Source: CALMEC01 sp031372145 (GTDB lineage: Bacteria; Actinomycetota; Thermoleophilia; Miltoncostaeales; Miltoncostaeaceae). From it: 5,562 bases of DNA. The DNA lies in the NCBI GenBank assembly GCA_031372145.1, contig JANMKR010000210.1:1-5562 (forward strand), read 5' to 3'. The position numbers and the translations under genes were made by a program. Below, one piece after another: positions 4,828 through 5,562 of the stretch (its first letter is position 1; each line of letters opens with the position of its first letter). The notes beneath the pieces were generated by a model that had not been told where the DNA came from, did no database searches, and was given only the letters and a program-made list of their open reading frames with translations.

Positions 4828-5562
4828 CTACTGCAGACGCGCGGCTTCGGCCATGCTGGCCAGCTTCTGGAGCGACTGGTGCTCAACCTGGCGAATCCGC
4901 TCTCGCGTCACGTTGAACATCCGTCCGAGCTCGTCGAGCGTGCGCGGCTTCTCGCCACCCAGCCCATAGCGCAGCTCGAGCACACGACGCTCACGATACG
5001 ACAACTGGTCCAGGAGGTCGCCGAGCGCTTCGTGACGAAGCGCCGTCTCGGCGGCAGCCTCGGGTGCGACCGAATTCTCGTCGGCGAGGAAGCGCACGAA
5101 CTCGGCTTCCTCGTCTTCGCCGACCGGCTTTTCAAGCGACACGATGGGTTGTGCGCTGCGGAGGATGTCTTCGACTTCCTCCGGCGGCAGGCCCGTGGCC
5201 TCGCCCAACTCCTCGACGGTGGGTTCACGGCCGAGCTGCCCGATCAGGACCCGCTCGGCGCGGCTGATCTGGTTGAGCTTCTCGACGACGTGTACCGGGA
5301 TGCGGATCGTGCGACCCTTGTCGGCCAGCGCGCGCGTCACGGCCTGGCGGATCCACCATGTCGCATAGGTCGAGAACTTGAACCCGCGCCGCCAGTCGAA
5401 CTTCTCGACCGCCCGCACGAGCCCCAGCGTGCCCTCTTGGATCAGATCCAGGAACGGCAGGCCACGACCCCGATAGGCCTTCGCGATCGAGACCACGAGG
5501 CGCAGGTTGGCTTCGACCATCCGCCGCTTGGCGTCCGGGTCGCCCAACTCGATGCGCTTGGC
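4828..5562 (-). CDS. rpoD: RNA polymerase sigma-70 factor, RpoD/SigA type (partial, N-terminus off the right edge)
   Basis: 244 residues plus the stop are visible; the frame is open to the right edge (AKRIELGDPDAKRRMVEANL). A TTG at 5547 is an internal Leu codon, not the start. This is a group 1/2 sigma factor that directs core RNA polymerase to promoters. Numbered from the edge, region 2 is at about 11-81, with LDLIQEGTLGLVRAVEKFD (38-56) in 2.2-2.3 and GFKFSTYATWWIRQAVTRA (60-78) in 2.3-2.4, the -10 recognition and melting helix. Region 3 spans about 82-160 (TIRIPVHVVEKLN, then GREPTVEELGEATGL). Region 4 is at about 187-244, with LSYRERRVLELRYGLGGE and the -35-binding helix-turn-helix RTLDELGRMFNVTRERIRQV (207-226). 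The sequence is closest in memory to the principal sigma factors of Thermoleophilia. Without the N-terminal region 1.1/1.2, a principal sigma cannot be separated fully from a close group 2 paralogue. The gene is convergent with yqgE. Confidence 0.93.
   Translation of the reverse strand, partial: AKRIELGDPDAKRRMVEANLRLVVSIAKAYRGRGLPFLDLIQEGTLGLVRAVEKFDWRRGFKFSTYATWWIRQAVTRALADKGRTIRIPVHVVEKLNQISRAERVLIGQLGREPTVEELGEATGLPPEEVEDILRSAQPIVSLEKPVGEDEEAEFVRFLADENSVAPEAAAETALRHEALGDLLDQLSYRERRVLELRYGLGGEKPRTLDELGRMFNVTRERIRQVEHQSLQKLASMAEAARLQ

Noticed and set aside
5545..5547. TTG as the start codon of the sigma factor
   Set aside because: The frame continues upstream to the window edge with residues AKRIE that match the conserved sigma-70 sequence before region 2, so the TTG encodes an internal leucine and the gene is truncated by the window.
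1..5562. Mobile element, CRISPR array, tRNA/rRNA, toxin-antitoxin or defence system
   Set aside because: I looked for terminal inverted repeats, transposase motifs, evenly spaced direct repeats, tRNA cloverleaf arms and small toxin-like gene pairs, and saw none. All the larger genes fall into ordinary housekeeping or hydrolase families.

Overview
The window is chromosomal, G+C-rich DNA (about two thirds G+C by eye) that is almost entirely coding. It most likely comes from an actinobacterium, and the class Thermoleophilia is my best guess. The grounds are the sigma-factor region 4 (LSYRERRVLELRYGLGGE followed by PRTLDELGRMFNVTRERIRQ), the actinobacterial style of MurT and RpiA, and the G/C-ending codons. 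This placement is recalled from family knowledge and was not searched. No rRNA, tRNA, CRISPR array, insertion sequence or phage gene is visible.

Left part, minus strand (reading from 2861 down to 1): a compact operon rpiA - murT - methyltransferase - gatD. RpiA (ribose-5-phosphate isomerase A) is followed after 31 nt by MurT, the Mur-ligase-like subunit of lipid II isoglutaminyl synthase. MurT overlaps a class I SAM-dependent methyltransferase by 11 nt. The methyltransferase stop overlaps by ATGA the start of another reading frame that runs off the left edge, and its first 11 residues look like GatD, the glutaminase partner of MurT. If that is right, a methyltransferase gene sits between the two halves of the murT-gatD pair, which are normally adjacent. 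This is the most interesting point in the window.

Middle, plus strand: only 32 nt from the rpiA start, a divergent gene encodes a metallo-beta-lactamase-fold hydrolase with a complete set of metal ligands. It ends at a 7-bp hairpin. A 107-nt gap follows, then a small two-helix membrane protein (88 aa, unrecognised) with a strong ribosome binding site. Fifteen nt further on lies a YqgE/AlgH (UPF0301) family protein.

Right part: the YqgE gene converges on a housekeeping-type sigma-70 factor (RpoD/SigA) read on the minus strand, whose N-terminal part lies beyond the right edge. The 78-nt convergent gap holds two G+C-rich hairpins, one of which, followed by a T-rich stretch, is a credible terminator for the sigma gene. 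No stretch above about 110 nt lacks a gene. The long reading frames antisense to murT, the methyltransferase and the hydrolase are high-GC shadows.

Apart from the split murT-gatD pair and the unrecognised small membrane protein, this is an ordinary core-genome region. I do not see evidence for a new defence, mobile or RNA-based system.
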